In this document: positions 55,079 through 63,932 of the stretch, one piece after another | Position numbering within the stretch: position 1 is the stretch's first letter | Layout of the letters: every line of letters begins with the position of its first letter | Assembly: GCF_014697355.1 (NCBI RefSeq) | Contig: NZ_JACJRQ010000007.1 | Span: 62,001-126,000 of the forward strand | Source: Nostoc calcicola FACHB-3891 | GTDB taxonomy: Bacteria > Cyanobacteriota > Cyanobacteriia > Cyanobacteriales > Nostocaceae | Direction: 5' to 3' | DNA: 64,000 nt | Translations under genes and position numbers: made by a program | The notes under the pieces: generated by a model | What the model saw: the letters and a program-made list of their open reading frames with translations, nothing else | What the model was told of the DNA's origin: nothing | The model's database searches: none

Positions 55079-55516
55079 TTAGCATCGAAATGCACAAGAG
55101 GAAGATTTGACCTGAAAAAAACCTTTAATGACTCGTTTGAGTGAACTAAACTTAACCCACCTGATAGCTTGATTCACTTCTACCCACTGGCGTTTTCTTT
55201 TAGTTGCTTCTGGATAATCTTCACTCAAGATATCTACTGGTAATAAATACATTTTGACCTGGTAAGCTTTGCCTTGTTTGCGGTACTTGTAAGTGCCTAG
55301 TTGATTCGCGTCCACCTGTCCAATCACCCCTGCTTCTTCCCAAGCTTCTTTAGCTGCTGAATCGGGCGGACTCATTCCCGACGGAATACCTCCTTTGGGA
55401 ATTACCCAGTGCTGATAGTTACGAGTAGTAATCAACAAGATTTCGACTTTACCGTTGTTAACTCTATAAGGAATAACTCCAGACTGTTTCATAACTTTGC
55501 TAACTTTTCGACCCAT
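55079..55516 (-). CDS. NUDIX hydrolase
   Basis: 145 residues, single NUDIX fold. The box reads GGIPSGMSPPDSAAKEAWEE followed by AGV: Glu of the first position is Met and the Arg before Glu is Lys, while the metal-binding EExG is intact. HWVIPKGGIPSG resembles diphosphoinositol-polyphosphate or diadenosine-polyphosphate hydrolases rather than MutT. Substrate unknown. The C-terminus (QVKSSSCAFRC) runs to a stop in the TCAGAATTC repeat region. Confidence 0.87.
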   Translation of the reverse strand: MGRKVSKVMKQSGVIPYRVNNGKVEILLITTRNYQHWVIPKGGIPSGMSPPDSAAKEAWEEAGVIGQVDANQLGTYKYRKQGKAYQVKMYLLPVDILSEDYPEATKRKRQWVEVNQAIRWVKFSSLKRVIKGFFQVKSSSCAFRC

Positions 55517-55644
55517 GTAACTTAGATCCTGTACTGTTTAATTGTTTTGTACAATGTTTATTTCACAAAGTCGAGAGCTGATACCGGGTAATTTTTGATT
55601 TATTCTTTGTATATAAATTTGTTTTCCCTACTCTCCACTCACTT

Positions 55645-56550
55645 CTACGTTTCTTGACCACTTTTTAGTCTAGCGATGTCACGCAACGGTGGTGCGCCGA
55701 ACAATCGGCTGTATTCACGGCTGAACTGTGAAGGGCTTTCGTAACCGACGTAATGACTAGCTGTTGCTGCGTCCATTCCCTGCCCTAGCATTAAGCGACG
55801 GGCTTGTTGGAGCCTAAGTTGTTTTTGATATTGTAAAGGACTCATGGCCGTGACAGATTTAAAGTGATGATGAAGAGAGGACGGACTCATGCAGGCTTCA
55901 CGAGCGATCGCATCAATGCGAAATGGCTTTTCATAGTTCCATTTCAGCCAGTTAATCGCCCTGGCGATCCCCTGGAGCCGTTTATCGACTAAGGCAATCT
56001 GTCGCAATCGCGCACTTTGTTCGCCTGATAGCAAACGGTAGAGAATTTCTCGTACAACCAAAGGCGCGAGGATGGCAATATCTTGGGGAGTTTCCAACAA
56101 CTCTACAAGTCGGATCGCTGCATCCAGCAGTTGGGGAGTAACGGGACTCAAAGACAAGCCTGGTTCTGGTGCTTGGTTAGCAGCAGCGTCTAATTTCGCC
56201 TCCATCATCAGTGTACTGAGTTCTCCTGGATCTAAATCTAGCCGGAGGCATAGATACGGAAAGCTTGGCGTAGCTTCAATCACTTGACCGACCACAGGCA
56301 GATCGATGGACACCACCAGGCATCGATCTTGACCATAAACATACAAATTCTCCGCCAACATTACCTGCTTCTTGCCCTGAGCGACGATACACAGAGCAGG
56401 CTCATGTAAAGCATGAAGAGGCGCAGTTGGTTGCGAGGAGCGGATTAAAAACAACCGCTCGATCGCTGTGGCATGGACACCATCTGTGTTACTGTTCTGG
56501 GCAATCAAAGCGGCAAGCTCAGACTGCTGCTTTCTAACTGTTTGTTCCAT
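55645..56550 (-). CDS. AraC-family transcriptional regulator
   Basis: 301 residues. N-terminal AraC_N-type sensing domain (about 25-180, with ALCIVAQGKKQVMLAENLYV and LVVSIDLPVVGQV) and C-terminal double helix-turn-helix (about 200-298; FRIDAIAREACMSPSSLHHH, LGQGMDAATASHYVGYESPS, QFSREYSRLFG). It is transcribed divergently from the SDR gene at 56795, the usual arrangement in which such a regulator controls the oxidoreductase. Confidence 0.92.
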   Translation of the reverse strand: MEQTVRKQQSELAALIAQNSNTDGVHATAIERLFLIRSSQPTAPLHALHEPALCIVAQGKKQVMLAENLYVYGQDRCLVVSIDLPVVGQVIEATPSFPYLCLRLDLDPGELSTLMMEAKLDAAANQAPEPGLSLSPVTPQLLDAAIRLVELLETPQDIAILAPLVVREILYRLLSGEQSARLRQIALVDKRLQGIARAINWLKWNYEKPFRIDAIAREACMSPSSLHHHFKSVTAMSPLQYQKQLRLQQARRLMLGQGMDAATASHYVGYESPSQFSREYSRLFGAPPLRDIARLKSGQET

Positions 56551-56794
56551 AATTTCGTTTCAAATCCTTTATGAGACTAACATTCAGGGCAATCGCAATA
56601 TATTCAACCACTTTTGTCAGCCTATTTTTTGAGCATAGGCAATAAAAAGAATACAGGATTAGGCAAGAATTGAGCAGGTTCAGATTACCGCACCAGGCTT
56701 TGACTCTCTTAAATTAAGAGTGTGCTGGACATCCAATCAATCTAAGGTTCCGCGCAATTTAGATACCTCTACTAAAACTTGGAGATACTGTTTT

Positions 56795-57529
56795 ATGACT
56801 ACTAAAGAAGAAAAAGTCGTACTGATTACGGGCGCAAGCAGTGGCATTGGTGAGGCGACAGCACGTCTACTCGCTCGCAACGGTGCCCACGTAGTGCTGG
56901 GCGCACGGCGCACGGAGCGCCTGGAAACCCTCGTGGCTGCCATCCGCTCTGAGGGTGGTTCAGCAGAGTACCAGACTCTTGATGTCACCCGTCGCGCTGA
57001 CTTCCAAGCGTTTGTAGAATTTGCTGTGAGCAAATTCGGCCGGGTTGATGTCATCGTCAACAATGCCGGCGTCATGCCGCTCTCGAAGCTAGAAGCCCTC
57101 AAGGTCGATGAATGGGACTGGATGATCGACGTGAATATTCGTGGTGTACTCAACGGCATCGCCGCCGGACTGCCCCTCATGAAACGCCAGGGGTCTGGCC
57201 AGTTCGTCAACCTGTCTTCCATTGGTGGACACGCCGTTTGGCCAACCTGTGCCGTTTACTCAGCTACCAAGTTCGCTGTGCTAGCGATTTCGGAGGGACT
57301 ACGCCAGGAAAATACTGATATTCGCGTGACAGTGATTTCGCCCGGTGTAACGGAGTCGGAACTTGCCGATAGTATCACTGACGCCGAAGCTGGCAAAGGG
57401 ATGCAGGAATTCCGCAGGATTGCACTTCGGGCTGAGGCCATTGCCAAAGCGATCGCCTTTGCCATCGACCAACCAGACGATGTGGATGTCAACGAGATTA
57501 TTGTGCGCCCCACAGCTAGCCCGTATTGA
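56795..57529 (+). CDS. SDR-family NAD(P)-dependent oxidoreductase
   Basis: Classical short-chain dehydrogenase of 244 residues from ATG 56795 (MTTKEEKVVLITGASSGIGE), preceded by GGAG at 56781. Cofactor site TGASSGIG with GARRTERL (Arg-rich loop suggesting NADP), NNAGV, catalytic Ser in NLSSIGG and YSATK. Its GC content is visibly higher than that of its neighbours, which with the divergent AraC regulator hints at acquisition from another bacterium as a unit. Substrate unknown. Confidence 0.92.
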   Translation: MTTKEEKVVLITGASSGIGEATARLLARNGAHVVLGARRTERLETLVAAIRSEGGSAEYQTLDVTRRADFQAFVEFAVSKFGRVDVIVNNAGVMPLSKLEALKVDEWDWMIDVNIRGVLNGIAAGLPLMKRQGSGQFVNLSSIGGHAVWPTCAVYSATKFAVLAISEGLRQENTDIRVTVISPGVTESELADSITDAEAGKGMQEFRRIALRAEAIAKAIAFAIDQPDDVDVNEIIVRPTASPY

Positions 57530-57579
57530 ACCTCAAACCGCACTCAAACAATTTTGGATTTTAGATTTTGGATTTTGGA

Positions 57580-57617
57580 TTAATATCAAGTCTGGTACAT
57601 AGGGGGCTTGATATTAA
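57580..57617. terminator. bidirectional hairpin between SDR and methyltransferase genes
   Basis: TTAATATCAAG (57580-57590) and CTTGATATTAA (57607-57617), an 11-bp perfect stem with a 16-nt loop in a convergent spacer. It is preceded by an ATTTTGGATTTTAGATTTTG short repeat (57549-57580). Confidence 0.55.
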
Positions 57618-57667
57618 CCCTTAATTTGATTTTACTCAGTAATACTATTTGGCAAGCGACATCCCCA

Positions 57668-58642
57668 CTAACTAATCGCAGTTGATGTTTGCAGATTTTG
57701 GTAGATATACAGGGAAGATATTGCATCGAAATTAACTTCCTGACTCTCACCTTCATTAGTATTTTGAAATAATACTGTAAATGCACCAGCCCCTAACCTA
57801 TCTTGAGGAAACATTCGATAACAAGGCATTGTAGTTAAATGAGACTGATATTTTGCTAAATGACTAATTTCCATTGCTTGAAAATGAGGGAAACGTTCTA
57901 AAAGCCACTCACAAACCTGCTCGTTTTCTTCTGGGGAATAGGTGCAAGTCATATAAGCAAGATATCCTTGTGGCGAAACAAGTTTAGCAGAGTTAGCTAT
58001 AATGCGTTTTTGTCGATTGGCACTTTTATTAATAGCAGTTGGATGAAAACAACCAGGTGCTTTTTCGCCTTTAGCAAGTAGCGATTGTCCAGTACAAGGA
58101 GCATCAACTATTACCAAGTTGCTAGAAGCTGGAATCATTTCGGCAAATATACTCGAATCTCTATTAACTACAGCGCTAGAGTTGATATGGCAACGCTTTA
58201 AATTAGAAATTAGCATTCCCAGACGTTTGCCAATCACTTCATTGCTGATGAGTAAATCAGGTTGCAAAGCTTTCCAAGCGAAGATGCTTTTCCCTCCAGG
58301 TGCAGCACACATATCAAAAATTAAACCTACTGGCTCAGAAATTGCTAACAAACTAGTAGCGGCAAAAACCGAAGAAAAATCCAAACAATAAAAATAGCCT
58401 TTTTCATGTAATGAATTTTGACCAGGTTTTTCTCCTAACTGTAACCGGTCTATAAATTGCGGTTGCCAATGCGTTGGTGTTTCCACTGCAAAAGGCGAAA
58501 ATTCTGGTTTTTCCTGACACCAAAGAATGCTAGATGAAAAAGGCTGAGGATTTATTAACGCCTCAATAAAATTTTCTTGTTCATCTAGATTTGTAAACAA
58601 TCGCCGCGAAAGTTTTAGTAATAAATTAGAAGGTTTTTCCAT
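57668..58642 (-). CDS. RsmB/NOP-family rRNA cytosine-C5 methyltransferase
   Basis: SAM-dependent m5C methyltransferase, 324 residues, without an N-terminal NusB-like domain. SAM site LIFDMCAAPGGKSIFAWKAL, DAPCTGQSL with the first conserved Cys (motif IV PC), and YMTCTYSPEENEQV with the catalytic TC Cys (motif VI). NOL1/NOP2/Sun family is secure; the modified rRNA or tRNA position is not deducible. It is convergent with the SDR gene and followed upstream by a TCAGAATTC repeat. Confidence 0.9.
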   Translation of the reverse strand: MEKPSNLLLKLSRRLFTNLDEQENFIEALINPQPFSSSILWCQEKPEFSPFAVETPTHWQPQFIDRLQLGEKPGQNSLHEKGYFYCLDFSSVFAATSLLAISEPVGLIFDMCAAPGGKSIFAWKALQPDLLISNEVIGKRLGMLISNLKRCHINSSAVVNRDSSIFAEMIPASSNLVIVDAPCTGQSLLAKGEKAPGCFHPTAINKSANRQKRIIANSAKLVSPQGYLAYMTCTYSPEENEQVCEWLLERFPHFQAMEISHLAKYQSHLTTMPCYRMFPQDRLGAGAFTVLFQNTNEGESQEVNFDAISSLYIYQNLQTSTAIS

Positions 58643-58865
58643 TTAGATATATAAATAATTGCCGTTAAAATTTTGGCTTCTGAATTATGAATTCAGAATT
58701 CTGACTCAGGAATTGCTGAATTCTGACTAATTTGTTTGTATCAGAATCTAACTAAAACTGTTACAGAAGAACAGTGTAATTAAAGCTTTTGGCTTCATAC
58801 TCAAAATATAATGACCGCCATTGGGAATGCAATGGCCAAGCTACCCCACTGCACCGGAGAAGGTC

Positions 58866-60287
58866 ATGTTCTTAGATAGTTTCCCGCAAAAATTACGCAA
58901 AGAAGCACAATTATGGAGGGATGAAGGAATAATTAGTTCTTCGCAGTATGAACAAATAGCAGAACGTTACCAATTTAAAAACGTGGAAGCTGCTGCACGC
59001 GATCGCTTTGTTGCAATAGCGATCGCCACAGGCAGCATCCTTTTATGCTTGGGCATAATTACCTTTGTAGCAGCAAACTGGCAATCAGGCTCACGAGAAG
59101 TCAAGTTTATTCTGCTGATGAGTTTGTTTTTTGCAACCGCGATCGCTGGTTTTTACACTTGGAGACAAGCTCAAGGAAAGAAGGCACAACAAAGCAAACG
59201 CTTACTGGGAGAGTGTTTGCTAATTTTAAGTGCTTTCATTTTAGGCGCAAATCTACTGCTGATGGCCCAGATGTTCAATATTAGCGGTTCAATTTCCCAA
59301 TTGTTTCTCGCCTGGGGATTTGGTATCGCAGTCATCGCCTATAGTCTGTTCTTAAATTCTTTAGGAATTCTGTCAATTATCCTTGTGGAAATTGGGTATT
59401 GGACGGGGCTGGAAGATTTGTGGTACCCTTCAAGTGAAGTCATTTGGTCACGACTATTGGTACAGCATATGCCTCTGTTGGCGTGGCTGGTGTTTGTACC
59501 CTTAGCTTACTTCTGTCGATCGCGTTGGATTTTCGCCCTCGCAGCCTTTGTCTTTGCTAGTTCCTTGCAAGCCAACCTCAATCCTCTCCCACTGCTAAAT
59601 TATGCTGCTATAGCCCCTTGGGTGGCATCTTTTGCTTTTGCACTTCCACCTGCATTATTCTGGAGTTATGATGACCTGCTGTTTCCAACCATAAATTACA
59701 GATTGTTTCAATCTCTAGCTCGTAATTTAGCATTGGTAAGCTTTGGTATCGTCTTCTATGTCCTGTCTTTTCGTTGGGTCTGGGACTCTCCAGATTATAG
59801 CTATAATCAGCCAACGACTTTGACAAACTTGTTCGAGTCTCTGCCGATAATTGATTTGGGAATTCTCAGCGGCTTAGCGGTGTTACAGTGGTTGTTTCTC
59901 CTGCGTCAAAGAAATAATCCTCCCCGCCGCGAAGTGATTTTTACGACTGCTGTCATTACTACTTTTCTTGTCTTTATTGCCTTAGTACCTTTTTGGCATC
60001 AAACTATTAGCCGAATTGATGAACTTGGGGTTTTTATTTTCAATGTACTTCTAGCAACATTAGCCTGGGGACTAATTCAAGAAGGATTGAAATTAAATAA
60101 CAGAAGTTCCTTTTGGGGAGGTATGCTGTTAGTAACACTCCAAATTATCAGCCGGGTACAGGAGTATGATACCGACTTACTTTTTAAGTCCCTGGTTTTC
60201 GTTTTATGCGGTTCAGCTTTAATTAGTGCTGGACTTTGGTTTGAACGCCGCCAACCTGGTACATCTAAGGCTACAAGTCAGAAGTAG
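58866..60287 (+). CDS. DUF2157 multi-spanning membrane protein
   Basis: 473 residues from ATG 58866, with GGAGAAGG just upstream. The N-terminal cytoplasmic helix pair (LRKEAQLWRDEGIISSSQYE, QIAERY) is the DUF2157 signature, followed by about ten to twelve hydrophobic segments (first at about 70-90). Function unknown. The next gene encodes a GDYXXLXY-type protein; DUF2157 and GDYXXLXY genes are habitual neighbours and may form one membrane complex. Confidence 0.87.
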   Translation: MFLDSFPQKLRKEAQLWRDEGIISSSQYEQIAERYQFKNVEAAARDRFVAIAIATGSILLCLGIITFVAANWQSGSREVKFILLMSLFFATAIAGFYTWRQAQGKKAQQSKRLLGECLLILSAFILGANLLLMAQMFNISGSISQLFLAWGFGIAVIAYSLFLNSLGILSIILVEIGYWTGLEDLWYPSSEVIWSRLLVQHMPLLAWLVFVPLAYFCRSRWIFALAAFVFASSLQANLNPLPLLNYAAIAPWVASFAFALPPALFWSYDDLLFPTINYRLFQSLARNLALVSFGIVFYVLSFRWVWDSPDYSYNQPTTLTNLFESLPIIDLGILSGLAVLQWLFLLRQRNNPPRREVIFTTAVITTFLVFIALVPFWHQTISRIDELGVFIFNVLLATLAWGLIQEGLKLNNRSSFWGGMLLVTLQIISRVQEYDTDLLFKSLVFVLCGSALISAGLWFERRQPGTSKATSQK

Positions 60288-60295
60288 TAGAAGAA

Positions 60296-60400
60296 AGAAT
60301 TCAGAATTCAGAATTCAGAATTCTGAATTCAGTAAAAATTTGGAACTTTAGATTTGAGATTTTTTCTTCAATCTAAAATCTAAAATCTAAAATTGTTAAA
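60296..60400. repeat. TCAGAATTC and AATCTAAAATC repeats
   Basis: AATTCAGAATTCAGAATTCT at 60298-60325 and AATCTAAAATCTAAAATCTA at 60371-60393 fill most of the gap between the two membrane-protein genes. Confidence 0.7.
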
Positions 60401-60472
60401 GTTTCTCTGCGTCAGTCCTAATCTCGTTACTTTTGTCCTCCTCATCACCCCCTGCTTTTTAGGACTACGCTC

Positions 60473-61183
60473 ATGACAAGTAATTCCTCTGAATCTAAAA
60501 ATAAATCCTTGTCTCCCGAAGCTGAATTTTCCAAGACGGTGACTTTTCGGGATTACCTGATTGCTACTGAACAAAAATCGAATAAGCCCTTACCTGTTTG
60601 GCGGTTACTAGCACCATTGGCGGTGCAAACAGCGCTAATTATGGCAGTACCAGCCCAAGCCCTTTACACAGATATGACGGGCAAGACGGTGATTTTGCAA
60701 ACCGCGCCTGTAAACCCTAATGATGTCTTACAAGGAAACAGCCTAGCCCTGGACTATAATATATCCCGGACTGCTAATTTGAGCAGACTGCCTGGTTGGC
60801 AGACCATAGTCAGTAAAGGTCGTGGAAGTGGCAGAAGATTGCCTGAAGGAACCAACATCTACGTGACTTTACAAGAACAAGTATCCTCTGGTCGTGGTGT
60901 TCCTAGAGCTTGGAGACCGTTACGAGTAAGTAGCTCGCGCCCCACTTCCCTAAGAGCTAATCAAGTAGCCTTAAGAGGCGTCTATGAAGATGGTTCCATC
61001 AACTACGGTTTAGAAACATATTACATCCCAGAAAACCAACGGCAGCAGATTCGGAACGATTTGCAAGCCCAACGCGCTAGGAGAGGACAAGTACCACCCA
61101 TCGTGGTGAAGGCGAAAGTCGATCCCCAGGGAAACGCACTACCGATTAGTATGTGGGTACGCGATCGCAACTATCGCTTTTAA
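60473..61183 (+). CDS. GDYXXLXY-family membrane-anchored protein
   Basis: 236 residues, one hydrophobic segment at about 43-64 (LAPLAVQTALIMAVPAQALY) and an extracytoplasmic C-terminal domain. The hallmark motif is degenerate: DVLQGNSLALDYNIS in place of GDYxxLxY. The C-terminus has LRGVYEDGSINYGLETYYIP and PPIVVKAKVDPQGNALPISM as in homologues. It is downstream of the DUF2157 gene on the same strand and probably functions with it. Biological role unknown. Confidence 0.82.
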   Translation: MTSNSSESKNKSLSPEAEFSKTVTFRDYLIATEQKSNKPLPVWRLLAPLAVQTALIMAVPAQALYTDMTGKTVILQTAPVNPNDVLQGNSLALDYNISRTANLSRLPGWQTIVSKGRGSGRRLPEGTNIYVTLQEQVSSGRGVPRAWRPLRVSSSRPTSLRANQVALRGVYEDGSINYGLETYYIPENQRQQIRNDLQAQRARRGQVPPIVVKAKVDPQGNALPISMWVRDRNYRF

Positions 61184-61325
61184 GTTATCACGCGATTGAG
61201 TAAGACGTTTAGGCCTTCTGGCATCTTTCATCTTTTGCCTGAAGTAGGAAATACGGTTTACACTCTCCTGTTCCTCAAGGATTTCCAGATAGCCTTTCTT
61301 GGTATTCAACCGAGATATAACCGTG

Positions 61326-61369
61326 GCAAGTGTCCAGAATTAGCCGGCATCTAAGGACACTTGCTTTTT
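61326..61369 (+). terminator. strong rho-independent terminator
   Basis: GCAAGTGTCC (61326-61335) and GGACACTTGC (61355-61364), a 10-bp perfect stem, then TTTTT. It lies 142 bp downstream of the GDYXXLXY gene and is its likely terminator. Confidence 0.75.
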
Positions 61370-61429
61370 AAGCATAAAAACTATATGAGGAATCCGGTTT
61401 GATTTTTGAACAAAATTAAGTCTTTGTAG

Positions 61430-61530
61430 TGGACTGACACAGCTAAAATAGTGCATTAGCAAAAATCAAAAACCTTGTTTTCTATCAAGACCTCAAAAAT
61501 CTATTGCATCATTTTAGTCGTGTCAGTCCA
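61430..61530. mobile_element. MITE, 101 bp with 26-bp terminal inverted repeats
   Basis: Left end TGGACTGACACAGCTAAAAT(AGTGCA) at 61430-61455 and right end, reverse-complemented, TGGACTGACACGACTAAAAT(GATGCA) at 61505-61530 match at 22 of 26 positions. GTAG flanks both sides (61426-61429 and 61531-61534), a probable target duplication. No ORF. Confidence 0.75.
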
Positions 61531-61534
61531 GTAG

Positions 61535-61680
61535 GGTGCGTTAGCACAGAGAGTACGGCACCAAATCCTTAAGAATGGTGCGTTACGCGAAACGCAACGC
61601 CAGTCACCTCAATGGGGGGAACCCCCGCACAGCGCTGGCTCCCCTACGTATCTTTTCAAAAATCAAATCGTAGTCCTATA
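61535..61680. repeat. GGTGCGTTA and GC-rich short repeats
   Basis: GGGTGCGTTAGCACAGAGAG, ATGGTGCGTTACGCGAAACG and a GGGGGGAACCCCCGC palindrome follow the MITE. These are common intergenic motifs and contain no gene. Confidence 0.5.
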
Positions 61681-61721
61681 GGTTGGTTTGAATTATAGTA
61701 AAACCCAACCTCAAAAAATTT

Positions 61722-61990
61722 TTAACCAAGCGGTATTGGTGGCTGAGGACCGCCTGTTATTTGTGTGATTAATAAAGAGAAATCACTGTTATCTAACAGA
61801 GGTTTAGTATTCAAAACTGCAAATTGTCCACCACTTCCTAATCCTGCAACCGCACCATCAGAATTATAGAAAAGGCTGCCAGTAGATCTATTGTAAACAA
61901 TGAAGGCACTGCTACTGCCGGCAAGACTGCTTTCAGTAGAAGTATCAGCAGTAATCGTTGCAAATTCATGTCCCCTTTCTAAAAGGAGCC
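61722..61990 (-). pseudogene. C-terminal remnant of an RTX/hemolysin-type Ca-binding protein
   Basis: The translation ...SSSAFIVYNRSTGSLFYNSD, GAVAGLGSGGQFAVLNTKP and LLDNSDFSLL matches the post-repeat C-terminus of large cyanobacterial calcium-binding hemolysin-like proteins (FxYNxxTGxLFYNxDG, GSGGQFAxL). Nothing resembling the nonapeptide Ca-binding repeats precedes it; upstream of about residue 25 the sequence becomes a GGGGCACAGCACTGCCGTGC repeat. It therefore appears to be a truncated gene. The open reading frame as such runs 61722-62045. Confidence 0.65.
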
Positions 61991-62035
61991 ACTGACGGGT
62001 ACATACAGCGTATTTCAGGTAAATGAGGTACGCGG

Positions 62036-62130
62036 GTAGGGGCACAGCACTGCCGTGCCCTTACAATTATCTGTACCTCACCAACTTGCAATCTGCTGTA
62101 GTAGGGGCGTACAGCTGTACGCCCCTACAG
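62036..62130. repeat. two palindromic repeats
   Basis: GGGGCACAGCACTGCCGTGC at about 62039-62062 and GGGGCGTACAGCTGTACGCC at about 62104-62127, the same palindrome families as at 8700-9084. The first one truncates the RTX-type remnant. Confidence 0.65.
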
Positions 62131-62250
62131 TCGATATATTATGTTGCAAAGATTTTTTGAATTAGTATAAAAAACCCAAAAAGAAAACTCCAGCCACAAG
62201 CTACTGCCTGGGGTTCACCTTATGGGCGACTAAATTGGGCGCATATTAGT

Positions 62251-62499
62251 TTAATCTTCATGGCGTAACTGCCATGCTGCACCAAAAGCAGCTCCAGCCC
62301 CAGCTAACAATCCTGTACTCATTCCTTGGATAGTTTTTTCGATAGGATCTTGGGTTAGGCAATCACTTGTAACCTTGCTATCTTGCAAACACAGATTGCT
62401 TTCTGCCCAACTGGCAGTACCCCCTAAAATTACACCAGTTATACTACAGGAAACAACTAGCAGCAGAAGGCGTCGGGTTTTTCTACTTTTTCTATCCAT
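62251..62499 (-). CDS. small membrane or secreted hypothetical protein
   Basis: 82 residues from ATG 62499 (MDRKSRKTRRLLLLVVSCSI); an upstream TTG at 62514 is less likely. Basic N-terminus and a hydrophobic stretch to ...GTASWAESN look like a signal peptide or anchor. Two Cys (LCLQDSKVTSDCLTQ) may form a disulfide. The C-terminus has a glycine/alanine-rich helix (GMSTGLLAGAGAAFGAAWQL) resembling a second membrane segment. Not recognised. Confidence 0.6.
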   Translation of the reverse strand: MDRKSRKTRRLLLLVVSCSITGVILGGTASWAESNLCLQDSKVTSDCLTQDPIEKTIQGMSTGLLAGAGAAFGAAWQLRHED

Positions 62500-62570
62500 A
62501 GATGGATGCGTCAAAGATGAGATTGGCTAACTGATCTTCAACTACTCTACACATCCTGGCTGTTAATGTC

Positions 62571-62817
62571 AGCTGTCATTTGTCATTTGTCATCCAAGAA
62601 GGGAACAGGGAATAGGGAACAGGGAACAGTTTTTCCTATTTCCTGTCCCTGGAGGGAGTAACAGACCCCTACAACTATCAAGTAGCAAGTTATGTGTTGG
62701 TTTTAAATCCCCATACATTACATTCTGTTAAGAGTTGCCCCTTAAGAGTTCCCTCTTTAATTGTCATTAGTCTAAAACTAATGCCCGATGCCCGATGCCC
62801 GATGCCCAATGCCTAAT
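62571..62817. repeat. spacer with several short repeats
   Basis: TGTCATTTGTCATTTGTCAT (62576-62595), GGGAACAGGGAATAGGGAAC (62600-62627) and GATGCCCGATGCCCGATGCC (62780-62810), characteristic intergenic repeats. No gene. Confidence 0.65.
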
Positions 62818-63232
62818 GACTCTTTTGATGACGTACTTCAACTACGGTATGAACATTGCCGCGAGGGGTGAAATCTGTTTTTACGGTAACTTCTAACGGA
62901 TCACAAGCTGCGACAAAATCATCCAAAATTTGATTAGCAGATTCTTCGTGAGAAATATAGCGATCGCGGTAACTGTTAATATAAAGCTTGAGTGCCTTCA
63001 ACTCCACTACTCGTTCATCAGGCACATAGGTAATATAAATAGTCGCAAAATCAGGATACCCGGAAAACGGACATTTACAAGTAAATTCCGGCAAAGTAAT
63101 GTTAATGTCGTATCGCCTTCCCACACGGGGATTAGGGAAGGTAATTAGTTTGCCTTCCGCAATATCACGCTCGCCATACTTCATTTCTTGGCTTAGTCCA
63201 GATACACTTTCGGGTAAATTGTTATTAGTCAT
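62813..63232 (-). CDS. queF: NADPH-dependent 7-cyano-7-deazaguanine reductase
   Basis: Reduces preQ0 to preQ1 in queuosine synthesis. 139 residues, the unimodular (type I) QueF form. Active-site Cys in EFTCKCPFSGYPDFA, which forms the thioimide with substrate; ELKALKLYINSYRDRYISHE is the QueF signature with the substrate-binding Glu. GTP-cyclohydrolase-like tunnel fold expected. No other queuosine genes are visible in the window, and no preQ1 riboswitch was recognised upstream. Confidence 0.96.
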   Translation of the reverse strand: MTNNNLPESVSGLSQEMKYGERDIAEGKLITFPNPRVGRRYDINITLPEFTCKCPFSGYPDFATIYITYVPDERVVELKALKLYINSYRDRYISHEESANQILDDFVAACDPLEVTVKTDFTPRGNVHTVVEVRHQKSH

Positions 63233-63370
63233 TAGTCAGACAATTTTAGATTTTAGATTTTGGATTTTGGATTGACCCCAAGGATAAATATGCAAGCTTG
63301 TACCATCAAGCAATCATTGGTCATTTGTCATTTATTTTTCTTTGCGTCTTTGCGTCTCCCCACTCCCTCC

Positions 63371-63772
63371 TCAACACTCCTCCTTTTCCCAGTCTGGACA
63401 ATTCTCATCTTCATAACCGTGGGGATGCATGGCACAAACTAACAAGTTACCGCCATAAACTTGACCGTGGTAGTGAGTACAACCCATGCAAGCTGGATTT
63501 CTTTCGGCTGTGGGTTCGACTGAATACGGAAAACCAGGATCTACGTCTGCTACAACGTCTTCTAACTCCCAGTAAGCTTCCATCATTGGTTCAGCTAAAT
63601 CTTGTAAATACTGATCTACTTCAGTGACAATATTACTGTGTACTTGCTCAGTAATTTCTTCCGTTAGCTCAAAAAAGGCGTCTACCATTTCACCCATTCC
63701 GAGGAAGAAACGCTCTACTTCATCTGCCACTGTTTCTACGATTTCTACTAAATCTTTTTGCCATTGCTCCAT
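63371..63772 (-). CDS. conserved cyanobacterial hypothetical protein with Cys/His C-terminus
   Basis: 133 residues from the ATG at 63772 (MEQWQKDLVEIVETVADEVE); the frame stays open to 63850 but the extra residues look non-coding. The N-terminal two thirds are acidic and helical (amphipathic, possibly coiled coil). The C-terminal 45 residues contain ACMGCTHYHG, LLVCAMHPHGYE and NCPDWEKEEC, with five Cys and several His, suggesting an iron-sulfur or zinc site. From memory, such proteins are widespread in cyanobacteria with no assigned function. Confidence 0.72.
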   Translation of the reverse strand: MEQWQKDLVEIVETVADEVERFFLGMGEMVDAFFELTEEITEQVHSNIVTEVDQYLQDLAEPMMEAYWELEDVVADVDPGFPYSVEPTAERNPACMGCTHYHGQVYGGNLLVCAMHPHGYEDENCPDWEKEEC

Positions 63773-63932
63773 AAACTTGATGCCTTTACAGGCTATAAAC
63801 AGAACGTTTTGTGCTGTCTCATTTGAAGCACTAAAGTACACATTGGGCAATTTATCATATCAAGTTTGTATATATAGCACCATGTCAAAATGCCAGTTAT
63901 TAATCATTCAGAACTAAAACAATGCTTTTTAA

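Noticed and set aside
63233..63370. preQ1 riboswitch upstream of queF
   Set aside because: The short region is filled by an ATTTTGGATTTTGGATT repeat and I could not recognise a conserved aptamer.
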